DNA from: CAZRHR01 sp964578885
Lineage (GTDB): Bacteria; Bacteroidota; Bacteroidia; CAIKAF01
Assembly (NCBI GenBank): GCA_964578885.1
Contig: CAZOEO010000001.1
Span: 124,001-188,000, forward strand
DNA: 64,000 nucleotides
Direction: 5' to 3'
The first letter of the stretch is position 1; every line of letters starts with the position of its first letter. Below are positions 22,591 to 31,566 of this stretch, piece after piece. Position numbers and translations under genes: made by a program. The notes below the pieces were generated by a model. The model was given only the letters and a program-made list of their open reading frames with translations. It was not told the origin of the DNA and made no database searches.

Positions 22591-24507
22591 TTATATCCGG
22601 ACCAAACGCAGGGTTTGGGGTTTTTGTTGATGTAAAAAATGTAAAAAATAGGTTCCAACGGGCAAATGTGCCATCTGAAAGGATTGATTTGGATGCAATA
22701 GCCCTCTCCAAACTTCTTGGCCGGTGACATTGGTTAAAACGGCCGGACCTTCTGCCCCTGAAATCCACACGTCCGATGTGGCCGGATTGGGATAAGCCAT
22801 GAACGTAATCTCTTCGGATGAAGCAAGGCTCAAGGTCTCGTCCTTTTGAAGCAAATTCACACGCTTTATCACCCAACGTAATGGATCTACCACAATGCCT
22901 GTTACCACACCACTAACGGGCACCTGGAAAAATTGTTGAGGCGATTGCATGGCTACGCGTACCGTTGTGTCTGGTAATCCGTTGCGCTGTAAAACCAGTT
23001 CCAGTGGATATGAAAAGGCCGAAACTGAATTTGGCGCAGAACCAACCTGCTGAATATTCAACAAGAGACCCGGACCACCACTGTTCCACCGAATTTCTAA
23101 AATGGGAAAACCTTCTCCGAAATACCATTGCTGAAAAAATGTCTGAAGATTCAGTCCACTTACTTGCTCCATGACTTGTTGAACGTCCACACCTCTTGCA
23201 TTGCCACCGCCAAATTGTTGCAAAAACTGGCGAAACCCAAGGAAATACAAACTGTCGTTGTTCACTATGGCTCTCAATGTATGCAAAATGGCGCCGCCTT
23301 TGTCGTACGTAAGTCTGCCGGAAAAAATCCGATTTTCGTTGGTGGTGTCGTCTACATAAACGGAGCCGCCCGCCACACTGGTAATATTTTGATGCGCAGA
23401 AGCCATCCATTGGTTGGCGGCGGTTTGGCTAACCGACTGCGCGTATAAATATTCTGAATAGGATGCAAATCCCTCATTCACCCAAATGTCTTTCCAGCTA
23501 GCACAGGTCACATGGTCGCCAAACCATTGATGTCCCAATTCATGCGCAGTAAGGTCTCGGTTAAAAAATCCTTGTGTGGTCATCGTCTGGTGTTCCATGC
23601 CTCCGGAAAATGGCGCCATACAATGCCCGTATTTCTCATCGGCAAAAGGATACAAACCATACACGCTATTGAAAAACAAAAGCATGGCTCCCGTCTCATC
23701 TATGTCCGCCTGAAAGTTCGGCAGTGCTCCCGGATTATTATAAATGTAATTAATAATGGGCACCGATAAACCCTGAGAAACCGGAACGGAAAAATTGTAT
23801 TCTATGTATTCCGCCACAGCAAGGCTGAGCAAATAATAGGCAATAGGATGCCGGTGAACCCACTCGTACCGATGTTTTCCCCCGGTCAATAAAGTGATAT
23901 TTTCTAAAAGACCATTTGATCCGGCTTTGTTACTTGTGTCTGTGGTAATCCATATCCGCACAGAATCAATTTTATCCTGTAAATCTTGCTTGACTGGCCA
24001 CCAATCGCGTGCCCCAAAGGGCTGTGAAAGGGTCCAGGTGACCTGATTTCCCCAACTTGGACTCGATTCATTGGATATGCCATTAAAAAATCCGCCATTC
24101 GGTGGTGTTCCGCCGTACCAAACTTCTGCAATTCCCTGACTTCCTTGCGATAAAGGAGTCGCCAACGCGGCCGTAACTACATTCCCATTCCGTACAAAAC
24201 TTGCAGGCGCTCCGTTGATATAAATAGAGTCGATGGCATGTGGCGCGATTAACTCGAAAATATAATCGTTTAATTGACTGCTGTTTACTTTGAAATGGGT
24301 AACAGCCTTGCCGAAAATGCCATTCGATGTTCTTTCTACCTGCACATCCAAATGCACATAATGCACATTGTAATTTTCTGTGCCGGGAACCGTTGAAAAT
24401 TGTTGAAGCTGAGCATGGGTCTGCGCTTTTTGCACCGCGCAGGGGTGTTGGGCCATTAAGGGGAAAATCAATCCACTAAAGGACAGGAACAACCATTTCG
24501 ATAACAT
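22591..24507 (-). CDS. Secreted M1-family metallopeptidase with T9SS signal
   Basis: 638 residues from the ATG at 24507, which opens a good signal peptide (MLSKWLFLSFSGLIFPLMAQ). The peptidase has the exopeptidase motif GGMEH at 302-306 (a GAMEN variant), the zinc site HELGH at 322-326 and the third ligand Glu345 in WVNEGF. A C-terminal type A T9SS domain follows (FMAYPNPATSDVW, NVTGQEV, LPVGTYFL). It would act at the cell surface or outside as an aminopeptidase-like enzyme. It is shorter than cytoplasmic PepN because the C-terminal helical domain is absent. Specificity cannot be read here. Confidence 0.9.
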   Translation of the reverse strand: MLSKWLFLSFSGLIFPLMAQHPCAVQKAQTHAQLQQFSTVPGTENYNVHYVHLDVQVERTSNGIFGKAVTHFKVNSSQLNDYIFELIAPHAIDSIYINGAPASFVRNGNVVTAALATPLSQGSQGIAEVWYGGTPPNGGFFNGISNESSPSWGNQVTWTLSQPFGARDWWPVKQDLQDKIDSVRIWITTDTSNKAGSNGLLENITLLTGGKHRYEWVHRHPIAYYLLSLAVAEYIEYNFSVPVSQGLSVPIINYIYNNPGALPNFQADIDETGAMLLFFNSVYGLYPFADEKYGHCMAPFSGGMEHQTMTTQGFFNRDLTAHELGHQWFGDHVTCASWKDIWVNEGFASYSEYLYAQSVSQTAANQWMASAHQNITSVAGGSVYVDDTTNENRIFSGRLTYDKGGAILHTLRAIVNNDSLYFLGFRQFLQQFGGGNARGVDVQQVMEQVSGLNLQTFFQQWYFGEGFPILEIRWNSGGPGLLLNIQQVGSAPNSVSAFSYPLELVLQRNGLPDTTVRVAMQSPQQFFQVPVSGVVTGIVVDPLRWVIKRVNLLQKDETLSLASSEEITFMAYPNPATSDVWISGAEGPAVLTNVTGQEVWRGLLHPNQSFQMAHLPVGTYFLHFLHQQKPQTLRLVRI

Positions 24508-24591
24508 ATACCGAATTTGCACATTTAATTGTAAGAATCCAAAGCGATTAATGTCCCTTTTTGAAATCGCTTGTTAATGAGCGTGAAAAAA

Positions 24592-25263
24592 TTATTGCCC
24601 CCAGGATTTGAGGTAAAAAGGCTCAAAATAAGCGAGTGAGACCTCGTCTTTATTTCTTAATTTCTCTTGGGCAATTTGGCTGGCACCTGTGAGATAATGC
24701 TCTGAATGAAAGATTTTAATGTTTTTTTCGGGTAAGAATGGAAGCGTTTTTGTAGTGCCATCCCCCAAAATATAAAGGGGCGCCTCTTCTGAAATTTCAG
24801 GGAAAGGAAGTGGTGCTTCTGTAAGAATCACCGGTCTCGCTTCCATCAGCGCTGAACCTTTGGAATCATACACTGCGGCATAAATTTCCTGACGACGTGC
24901 ATCAATGGTACATAGATAATGTCCGTTTGGATCTTGCGTTGTCCATCTTGCTGTTTCCACCATGGCATCGAAGGTGGGAACTGCGATCAAGGGAAGTTGA
25001 GCGCCCCAGCAAAAACCTTTGGCCGAAGATACGCCAATCCTTAATCCGGTATAACTCCCCGGACCGGAAATCACCGCCACACCGCCCAGGTCTTCCGGCC
25101 TCAGCCCATGCTTTTCCAATAGCTGTTGCATGAAAACTGGTAAATGGGTGGCATGACTGTTGGGTTGGGTTTCAACCAAAACGTCCAGACGGCCATCCGG
25201 AAACGACAAGCCCACGGCACAAGTGGCGCCGAAGGTTTGTAATACGAGTAACGAATTTTTCAT
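24592..25263 (-). CDS. tsaB: tRNA t6A biosynthesis protein TsaB
   Basis: 223 residues of the ASKHA fold. The conserved stretch SGPGSYTGLRIGVSSAKGF near residue 67 is diagnostic, with DARRQEIYAAVY later. TsaB works with TsaD and TsaE to add threonylcarbamoyl to A37 of ANN-decoding tRNAs. The start overlaps the stop of the efflux adaptor gene by one base (TGATG), so it is translated from that transcript although the functions are unrelated. TsaD and TsaE genes are not in the window. Confidence 0.92.
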   Translation of the reverse strand: MKNSLLVLQTFGATCAVGLSFPDGRLDVLVETQPNSHATHLPVFMQQLLEKHGLRPEDLGGVAVISGPGSYTGLRIGVSSAKGFCWGAQLPLIAVPTFDAMVETARWTTQDPNGHYLCTIDARRQEIYAAVYDSKGSALMEARPVILTEAPLPFPEISEEAPLYILGDGTTKTLPFLPEKNIKIFHSEHYLTGASQIAQEKLRNKDEVSLAYFEPFYLKSWGQ

Positions 25264-26555
25264 CAGGGCTCTTGACTTCCCATTTGACGATAAAGCATGT
25301 CTTTTCCAACCACCCGAATCCGCGTTCCGTTCGTTAAATTCCGGGCGACTTCGGCATAGGGTCCATCAATAATAACCTGCCCGGCCGACACGCCACTTAA
25401 TAATTCAATGAAACGACTGTCTTGCAAACCTGTGGTCACTTCCACTTGCTTAGCGACGTCTCCATCTACCATAAAAACATATTCTTTTAATGGTGCACCG
25501 GGATTTGCTGTATCTTTTCTGGCGGTAACGGCACCAATGGGTACGGACAAAACATCCAATGCACGACGCGTCCGAATATCTACTGTGGCGGACATACCAG
25601 GTCGAAACGGAGAGGTTTTTTTAGGATCTTCTGCCAATAAATCTTCATAAGAGGAGGACAAAATCCGGATTTTTACCTCAAAATTGGTCACTTCGTCGGT
25701 GGATAATTGTACTTGTCCGGATTTGGGTGAATTGGCAATGGCGGTTACTACTCCCGTAAATTTCCGGTTGTTATAAGCATCTACCTCTATAAAGGCCGTA
25801 TCCATAAGGTGAAGCTTAACAATGTCGTTTTCATTCACTTCTACAGTGACTTCCATGTTCGCCAAATTGGCAATCCGTAGCATCTCCGTACCTGTCATTT
25901 GTGCCGTTCCGACCACACGTTCACCTTGTTCTACAGATAATTTCGACACAATGCCGCTCATGGGTGCCAGGATGCGTGTGCGCGCCAGGTTTTTTTTGGC
26001 TGCGGTGAGGGCCGCGCGGGTACTTTCTACCGTAAATTCTGCCGCTGTAATACTTTGCCTTGCGGCCTCCAGTTCACTTTGCGCCACCAAATACTGGGTC
26101 TCAGATTGCTCAAATTCCATTCGGGAAATGGCCTCTTTCTGGAAAAGACTTTGGTTTCGTTTGAAAGCTGCTTCAGCCTGAATAAATTGGGCTTTCGCCT
26201 GGGCAAAACGGGCTTTGGCACTGGCCAGATTGGCCTGAGTCTGCTGCACCAGGGCTTCATTTCTTTCGAACTCACTCTGGTATAAGTCCGGATTGATGAC
26301 CATTAACAAATCCCCCTTCTTCACCGAATCGCCTTCCGCTACATGCAACTCTACAATTTCACCAGAAACGTCCGAACTAACTTTCACTTCTAATTCGGGA
26401 TTGATTTTCCCGGAAGCCGATACGGTTTCAAAAATGTCACGAACCACTACTGTATCTGCAGATACCATGATGGCATGGCCGCCACCACAACCCGCTCCCA
26501 TCCAGACAGACAGCAAAAATGCGGAAGCTAAAAAAGACGTCTTGAAACGTAGCAT
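25263..26555 (-). CDS. Efflux periplasmic adaptor subunit (HlyD/MFP family)
   Basis: 430 residues. The signal sequence ends in VWMGAGC with Cys23, so this is probably a lipoprotein. A biotinyl-lipoyl-like half (SSDVSGEIVELHVAEGDSVK) is followed by a long alpha-helical hairpin rich in Ala, Gln and Lys (about 105-205). The second lipoyl half follows (ILAPMSGIVSKLSVEQGERV), then the beta-barrel and membrane-proximal domains. Such adaptors bridge an inner-membrane pump to a TolC channel. The TolC-like gene lies three bases upstream in the same unit. The pump itself (ABC or RND) is not present next to them. Confidence 0.9.
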   Translation of the reverse strand: MLRFKTSFLASAFLLSVWMGAGCGGGHAIMVSADTVVVRDIFETVSASGKINPELEVKVSSDVSGEIVELHVAEGDSVKKGDLLMVINPDLYQSEFERNEALVQQTQANLASAKARFAQAKAQFIQAEAAFKRNQSLFQKEAISRMEFEQSETQYLVAQSELEAARQSITAAEFTVESTRAALTAAKKNLARTRILAPMSGIVSKLSVEQGERVVGTAQMTGTEMLRIANLANMEVTVEVNENDIVKLHLMDTAFIEVDAYNNRKFTGVVTAIANSPKSGQVQLSTDEVTNFEVKIRILSSSYEDLLAEDPKKTSPFRPGMSATVDIRTRRALDVLSVPIGAVTARKDTANPGAPLKEYVFMVDGDVAKQVEVTTGLQDSRFIELLSGVSAGQVIIDGPYAEVARNLTNGTRIRVVGKDMLYRQMGSQEP

Positions 26556-26558
26556 GGA

Positions 26559-27914
26559 TTAAAATTTAAAGCGGTTTCCTTGGTAAAATTGAAGTACCAG
26601 GCTTTTAAAAATAAAATCGTAATGGGCGATAAGTAATTCTGTTTGTGCTTGAAAATAGCGGGTCACAGCATCATTGAACTGGATGGCATTAATAGCTTGT
26701 ACAGAAAATCGGTCTTCCGCGTATTGTCTGGCTTCTTCTAAAGCCTGAAGGTTGATTTGGTTGGCTTGCCAGGTCTGATAAGCCGCCAAAGCATCTGCAT
26801 GGGCGCGTTCAATGGTATTGCGCAATTGGTTTTCCTGTTCCAAAATAGACAACTCTGCCCGCGCCAAACCTATTTTGGCCTGTTGAACTGCTGCACGGGT
26901 ACTCCAACCGTTCAGCAAGGGAACACTTAAGGAAAAACTTACCTGCTGACCAAAGTTCTCTTTCATCTGTTGGTTAAAAGGAATGGGCGGACTACTTGGG
27001 TCAAATGGATTTTGTTTTCGCAAACCAGAGTAAATGGTACTGGCCGAGGCATTTAAGCCAATGGTAGGAACGTAATTGCCACGTGCACTGCGCAATCCAA
27101 ATCTGGCCGCATCCCGGCGCAATTGTGCCGCCACCAAACCGGGCCGCATCGTAACCGCGGTCGCCATGACCTTTTTCGGATCGGGAAGAGGCCCGCTCAT
27201 CGATTTTTCCAAACTATCCAAAGGCGGATAACTCAAATTCAGGTTTTCGGCATCAATCATTAGGGCCTGAGCCAAGGCCAATTTCGCCATTTTAAGCGCA
27301 TTTTGGGCCGTGATAAACTGCACTTCCTGTGTGGCAGTTTGCGCTCTTAGGGTCAAATATTCTCCTTTTACAACATTGCCAGCTTCCCACAACATTTGCA
27401 TACGCTCAGTTTGGGCTTTTAACAATGCAAATTGTTTTGCAGCAATTTTAACCCGTTCTTCTGCAAACATCACTTGCATGAACAAATCGGCTACGTTCAG
27501 ATGTAAATCATCTTTAGCCTGAGCAAAATTGGCTTTTTCTGCTTCGTAGGTCTTTTGGTTTTGGGCGATGGTATTGTAATTAGACAGCCCGTTGAAAATG
27601 ACAAAGTTTGAAGATATCCCCGTCGAAAAACTTTCAAATTTCTGATCCTGCAAAATTCCGGAAGTGGGGTCGAAACGTAAACCAAAATTGGTGGATTGGC
27701 TGGCACTTCCGTTTAGAGTAGGTAATAAGGCTACCCAGGATTGCACCATCGATATCCTGGATTGGGCGACCTGCAATTTAACCTGTTGTAAGGATAAGTT
27801 ATGTTGTTCTGCGTGCAGGAGACAGGCTTGCAACGTCCATGATGTTTGACTGTAAACCCATGATTTTGTGCCCAGTAACAAGATGAATAATACTTTAAAT
27901 CCGAGCTTCCTCAT
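26559..27914 (-). CDS. TolC-family outer-membrane efflux protein
   Basis: 451 residues with a signal peptide (to about residue 22, WVYSQ) and the two-fold repeated helical layout of outer-membrane efflux proteins. The first half has WTLQACLLHAEQHNLSLQQ and the second has GWSTRAAVQQAKIGLARAEL. Long heptad-rich helices alternate with short strands such as SVPLLNGWS. It would form a trimeric channel across the outer membrane together with the adaptor encoded downstream. It is the first gene of the unit and faces the divergent XRE regulator. Confidence 0.9.
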   Translation of the reverse strand: MRKLGFKVLFILLLGTKSWVYSQTSWTLQACLLHAEQHNLSLQQVKLQVAQSRISMVQSWVALLPTLNGSASQSTNFGLRFDPTSGILQDQKFESFSTGISSNFVIFNGLSNYNTIAQNQKTYEAEKANFAQAKDDLHLNVADLFMQVMFAEERVKIAAKQFALLKAQTERMQMLWEAGNVVKGEYLTLRAQTATQEVQFITAQNALKMAKLALAQALMIDAENLNLSYPPLDSLEKSMSGPLPDPKKVMATAVTMRPGLVAAQLRRDAARFGLRSARGNYVPTIGLNASASTIYSGLRKQNPFDPSSPPIPFNQQMKENFGQQVSFSLSVPLLNGWSTRAAVQQAKIGLARAELSILEQENQLRNTIERAHADALAAYQTWQANQINLQALEEARQYAEDRFSVQAINAIQFNDAVTRYFQAQTELLIAHYDFIFKSLVLQFYQGNRFKF

Positions 27915-28202
27915 GGTTATAATTCAGTCTCCAAAGTTGATAAAAGATGTTCCAATTGACATGGTATTCCTGTTAAAAATAATAAATCCCTTTTTCATTA
28001 TGGTTATAAGGCATATTTAGCCAGTTGGATTGTCGTTTTTTTTCAAATTGAAACCATTGTTTCGTAAATAATTTTGGCCAATGTAAACCGTCTGAAGTTT
28101 ATGCTTTGTTTCAATAAATCAGTTGATTATATGAAAATTGTATGCTCTTATCCAAATAGTATATAAATAAAATGCAAAATCACATGTAAATTTTGTTACA
28201 AA
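27915..28202. other. AT-rich divergent intergenic region
   Basis: About 290 bases between the divergent tolC-like and XRE genes, markedly AT-rich, with no open frame of interest. A plus-strand promoter for the XRE gene lies just beyond it. No convincing CAAAnnTA box for the tolC side was found. Confidence 0.5.
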
Positions 28203-28235
28203 TTGAAATTAGATAAATCTTTTTTCCTATTTTTG
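28203..28235 (+). promoter_or_regulatory. Promoter of the XRE regulator gene
   Basis: TTG at 28203-28205, 22-base spacer and TATTTTTG at 28228-28235 (full TAnnTTTG match), with a leader of about 30 bases to the ATG at 28270. Confidence 0.55.
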
Positions 28236-28269
28236 TGATATTACGCGTCCAAACTAACCATTTCAACTG

Positions 28270-28653
28270 ATGGAACTTCACAGAAAACTTAAATCCTTGA
28301 GGGAAGAACGCCGCTATTCGCAAGAGTATATGGCGCTTCAATTAGGTATATCACAAAACGCTTACTCAAGGATAGAGTTAGGTATTACCAAAATATCGAT
28401 TGAAAGACTCAAAAGCCTTTCCAAGATCTTAGGTGTGTCTATTCATCAGCTCATTCACCCCGGCGAAGAAACAAAGGCCAACGACCATTTCAGAGTACCT
28501 GTAAATCTTCAGGAAAATGAACTTTATGAACGCATCATTCGCGAGAAAGAGGAAGTCATTGCCATTTTAAGAGAGCAAAATCAAGCGATGAGGCGTATGC
28601 TGGATCGGATGCAATCCGAAGAGCAAGTCTCCTCAAACTCCCGCGAGTCCTAA
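28270..28653 (+). CDS. XRE-family transcriptional regulator with coiled-coil tail
   Basis: 127 residues. A helix-turn-helix of the Cro/CI type covers roughly 5-62 (SQEYMALQLGISQNAYSRIE). The C-terminal third is a charged helix (ENELYERIIREKEEVIAIL and onward to about 120) that should form a coiled coil. No ligand domain is present. This layout is common in Bacteroidota, where the regulated genes are mostly unknown. It could control itself, the divergent efflux unit, or the TetR-like/UbiB pair that follows 66 bases later. Confidence 0.85.
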   Translation: MELHRKLKSLREERRYSQEYMALQLGISQNAYSRIELGITKISIERLKSLSKILGVSIHQLIHPGEETKANDHFRVPVNLQENELYERIIREKEEVIAILREQNQAMRRMLDRMQSEEQVSSNSRES

Positions 28654-28719
28654 AAGAAGGCTATTGGTCTAAACTTTTCTTGCGTTCCGGGTGTTTTCTT
28701 GAGTGTATATGCTTACCTC

Positions 28720-29376
28720 ATGGAAACCGAAGTTACACCCGAATCCTTTACCGCCTCCGAACTTAGAGTTGCCTATCAACACTATGTAACTCACAAAGGC
28801 CGCAGACCAAAATCCATTGCCAAGTTTTGCTCGAAGCGAAACCTGACGGAAAAAGATTTTTATGCCCATTATGCCTCTTTCGCTCAATTAGAAGAGGATA
28901 CCTGGATGCATTTACTAGCGCAAACGCTGCAAACCCTTGCCAGCGACGAAACCTATTCGTCCTATTCTGTCAAGGAAAAACTGCTGTCTTTTTATTTTAC
29001 CCTGTTCCAGGAAGCACAGGTACAACGTTCCTACTTTCAGTTTGTAAGTGGAAACCTACGGGACCCAAAGTTGTTGAAAAATAATGCGTTTCGGGAAAAG
29101 ATGATGGCTTATTTTCAGGATTTGACCCAGGAAGGAGTCGATTCCAATGAAATTCAAGCCCGTTGGCAACTGGAACGACAATATCCACATGCCGCCTGGG
29201 TGCAATTTCTATTCCTCTGGAACTTTTGGCTTCAGGACCAAAGTGCCGGCTTTACCGATACGGACCTGGCCATCGAAAAAAGTGTTCGTTGGGTCTTTGA
29301 CCTTACCGGGCCAAGTGGTTTCGATAGTGGTATCGATTTGGTGAAATTCTTGTTCCGTCAATTTAAAATGGCATGA
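28720..29376 (+). CDS. TetR-like protein with COQ9-like C-terminal region
   Basis: 218 residues from the ATG at 28720; a TTG seven codons earlier is less likely. The N-terminus (about 18-58) fits a TetR helix-turn-helix, with KSIAKFCSKRNLTEKDFYAHY. The all-helical remainder (WVQFLFLWNFWLQD and after) looks like the TetR C-terminal dimer and lipid-binding fold, which is also the COQ9 fold. The stop overlaps the UbiB-family kinase start by four bases, so the two are co-translated. In mitochondria COQ9 works with the UbiB relative COQ8 in quinone synthesis, so a non-regulatory role is possible. The COQ9 comparison is inference. Confidence 0.65.
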   Translation: METEVTPESFTASELRVAYQHYVTHKGRRPKSIAKFCSKRNLTEKDFYAHYASFAQLEEDTWMHLLAQTLQTLASDETYSSYSVKEKLLSFYFTLFQEAQVQRSYFQFVSGNLRDPKLLKNNAFREKMMAYFQDLTQEGVDSNEIQARWQLERQYPHAAWVQFLFLWNFWLQDQSAGFTDTDLAIEKSVRWVFDLTGPSGFDSGIDLVKFLFRQFKMA

Positions 29377-30674
29377 GCCAAAATAAAATCCCTACCTCCA
29401 AAGTGGCCCGTGCTACGCAGTTTGTGGCTACCGGTGCAAAAATTGGCCTCAATTACGCCAGGCACTACGCGAACAAAGTGGTGACCGGTGAGTCAGACGT
29501 GTCTGCATTGAATCAGAAAAATGCAGAAGATATCTATCAGACCCTTAGTACATTAAAGGGAAGTGCCCTGAAGATGGCGCAAATGCTGGCTACCGATAAA
29601 AACCTCTTACCCACCGAATATTTCGATGCGTTTAGACAATCCCAGTACAAAGCGCCTCCGCTCTCTGGCCCGCTAATTACTCAAGTGTTTCGCAAATCTT
29701 TGGGACGTACACCACAATCCTGTTTCGATCATTTTCACATGGAAGCCACCAATGCCGCTTCCATCGGGCAAGTTCACCGGGCAGAAAAGAATGGTAAATC
29801 CCTGGCTGTAAAAATTCAATATCCGGGAATAGCAGAAAGTATTGTAAGCGATTTGCGCCTGGTAAAGCCTTTTGCCGTTAGATTGCTGTCCCTAAAGGAG
29901 AGTGAAATTCGACCATATTTCGAAGAAGTAGAAGCCAAACTACTCGAAGAAGCCGATTATGCCCTTGAGTTGGCGCAAAGTATGCACATTAGTGAGGCCT
30001 GCCGCCATTTGCCCGGTTTGGTTTTTCCAACCTATTATCCCGAATGGAGTGGCTCAAAGGTTTTAACCATGGACTGGATGGAAGGTACCACGCTTACAGA
30101 ATGGGTCCAGGGAGCGCACGATCAGGAAACACGCAATCAAATTGGTCAATGGCTTTGGGATTTTTATGATTTCCAAATGCATCAACTGAAACAGGTTCAC
30201 GCTGATCCGCATCCCGGAAACTTTTTAATTACCCCGGAAGGCAAATTGGGCATCTTAGACTTTGGCTGCGTTAAATCTGTTCCGATGGATTTTTACGAGG
30301 CCTATTTTTCTATGCTGGACCCGAATAATCTGCTTTCCGACGAAGTAATGGAACATACCTTGACCCGCTTAGGCATCCTTTTACCTACTTCCGGAAAAGA
30401 GGAGCGCGCATATTTTGTTTCTTCTTTTCGTCAGTTACTGGAATTGCTTCGCAAACCATTTGACCAAGCGCATTTCGATTTCGGAGATGCGTCTTACTTC
30501 ACTGCACTCAACGATTTAGGCGAGCGCCTCGCAAAAGATCCCAGAAGCCGTTCATACGGAGCCGCGCGGGGAAGCCGACATATTATTTATGTGAATAAAA
30601 CCTACTTTGGCTTATTCAATATTTTACACCTGATTGGTGCGAAAGTAACCGCCGGAAAAGTTATGGTTGGCTAA
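29373..30674 (+). CDS. ABC1/UbiB/COQ8-family atypical kinase
   Basis: 433 residues. The family's N-terminal extension motif appears as LKGSALKMAQML, that is KxAQ instead of the usual KxGQ. An Ala-rich loop NAASIGQVHRA replaces the Gly-rich loop, and AVKIQYPG carries the ATP-binding Lys. HADPHPGNF is the catalytic-loop equivalent and LDFGCVK holds the metal-binding Asp. UbiB proteins support quinone and isoprenoid-lipid biosynthesis through ATPase activity at membranes. No C-terminal membrane span is evident. It is co-translated with the TetR/COQ9-like gene and overlaps the converging ppx-like gene by 14 bases. Confidence 0.88.
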   Translation: MSQNKIPTSKVARATQFVATGAKIGLNYARHYANKVVTGESDVSALNQKNAEDIYQTLSTLKGSALKMAQMLATDKNLLPTEYFDAFRQSQYKAPPLSGPLITQVFRKSLGRTPQSCFDHFHMEATNAASIGQVHRAEKNGKSLAVKIQYPGIAESIVSDLRLVKPFAVRLLSLKESEIRPYFEEVEAKLLEEADYALELAQSMHISEACRHLPGLVFPTYYPEWSGSKVLTMDWMEGTTLTEWVQGAHDQETRNQIGQWLWDFYDFQMHQLKQVHADPHPGNFLITPEGKLGILDFGCVKSVPMDFYEAYFSMLDPNNLLSDEVMEHTLTRLGILLPTSGKEERAYFVSSFRQLLELLRKPFDQAHFDFGDASYFTALNDLGERLAKDPRSRSYGAARGSRHIIYVNKTYFGLFNILHLIGAKVTAGKVMVG

Positions 30675-31566
30675 ATCCGTGTTCTGCATGTAATTGGCGG
30701 ACAACACCATCACTAAGTCCGACTTTGGGTACGAAAATGTCTTTGATGCCGGTATGTTTACAAACATGTAAGAAAATTTCCGCGGCTGGAATAATGACGT
30801 CTGCACGGTCGGGGTTTAATCCCATTTCCTGCACCCTTTCTTCGTAACTCAATGCCGCCAAAGTGGTATACATGCTTCGCAGCTTGCTCCTTTTCAAAGG
30901 TTTACCTTCTTTAATCCCGGCCATTTTAAAGAGTTTGATGATGTTCCCTCCTGAGCCGATGGCGGACATTTTCGGATAGGTTAAGGCCAGATTTTTACAC
31001 GTTTCCTGCATGCGCAGTAAGGTGTCCGGAGCCACTGTGCCTTGGAGTGTTCTAACGGTACCTATGGGAAAGGATTCTGAAAACACTTTTTTTCCTTGGG
31101 AAAACAATGTGAGCTCAGTAGATCCGCCACCCACATCGATGTATAGAAAAGCGTTTTCGGAATCTGGCATTTCAGCCAGATATGAATTGAAAATGAGGTC
31201 TGCTTCTTCCGAGCCATGAATTACATCGATGTGAACGCCCGTTTTTTCTTTTAGTATCTGAATAATTTGTTTTCCATTTTTTGCTTCCCGCATGGCACTG
31301 GTGGCGCAGGCTCTCCAACGCACCACTTCATGCACCTTCATTAAATGATAAAACGCAGCCATGGCATGGGTCAGTTTTTCCAGCTTGGCTTCAGAAATCC
31401 AGCCGGTAGAAAATACCTCATCTCCCAAACGGACGGGTACGCGTATGAGGGCGTATTTTTTGAAAACAGGTTTTCCGTTGATATCCTGGTAAACATGACA
31501 AATCAGAAGTCTTACGGCATTGGAGCCAATGTCGATGGCGGCGAAAGGGGTGAGATTAGCTAACAT
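30661..31566 (-). CDS. Ppx/GppA-family phosphatase
   Basis: 301 residues, the single-module length. AAIDIGSNAVRLLI near residue 9 is the first phosphate-binding motif, GSEEADLIFN the bridging segment and YIDVGGGSTELTLF the second phosphate motif. The family cleaves polyphosphate or the pppGpp 5'-phosphate; the short form lacks the C-terminal HD-like domain. The 3' end overlaps the UbiB-family gene on the other strand. Its start overlaps the end of the kinase gene upstream by 11 bases. Substrate preference is not decided by sequence. Confidence 0.88.
   Translation of the reverse strand: MLANLTPFAAIDIGSNAVRLLICHVYQDINGKPVFKKYALIRVPVRLGDEVFSTGWISEAKLEKLTHAMAAFYHLMKVHEVVRWRACATSAMREAKNGKQIIQILKEKTGVHIDVIHGSEEADLIFNSYLAEMPDSENAFLYIDVGGGSTELTLFSQGKKVFSESFPIGTVRTLQGTVAPDTLLRMQETCKNLALTYPKMSAIGSGGNIIKLFKMAGIKEGKPLKRSKLRSMYTTLAALSYEERVQEMGLNPDRADVIIPAAEIFLHVCKHTGIKDIFVPKVGLSDGVVRQLHAEHGFSQP

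Noticed and set aside
22581..22600. FMN riboswitch before riboflavin synthase
   Set aside because: Only ten bases separate ribE from the upstream gene; there is no room for an aptamer.
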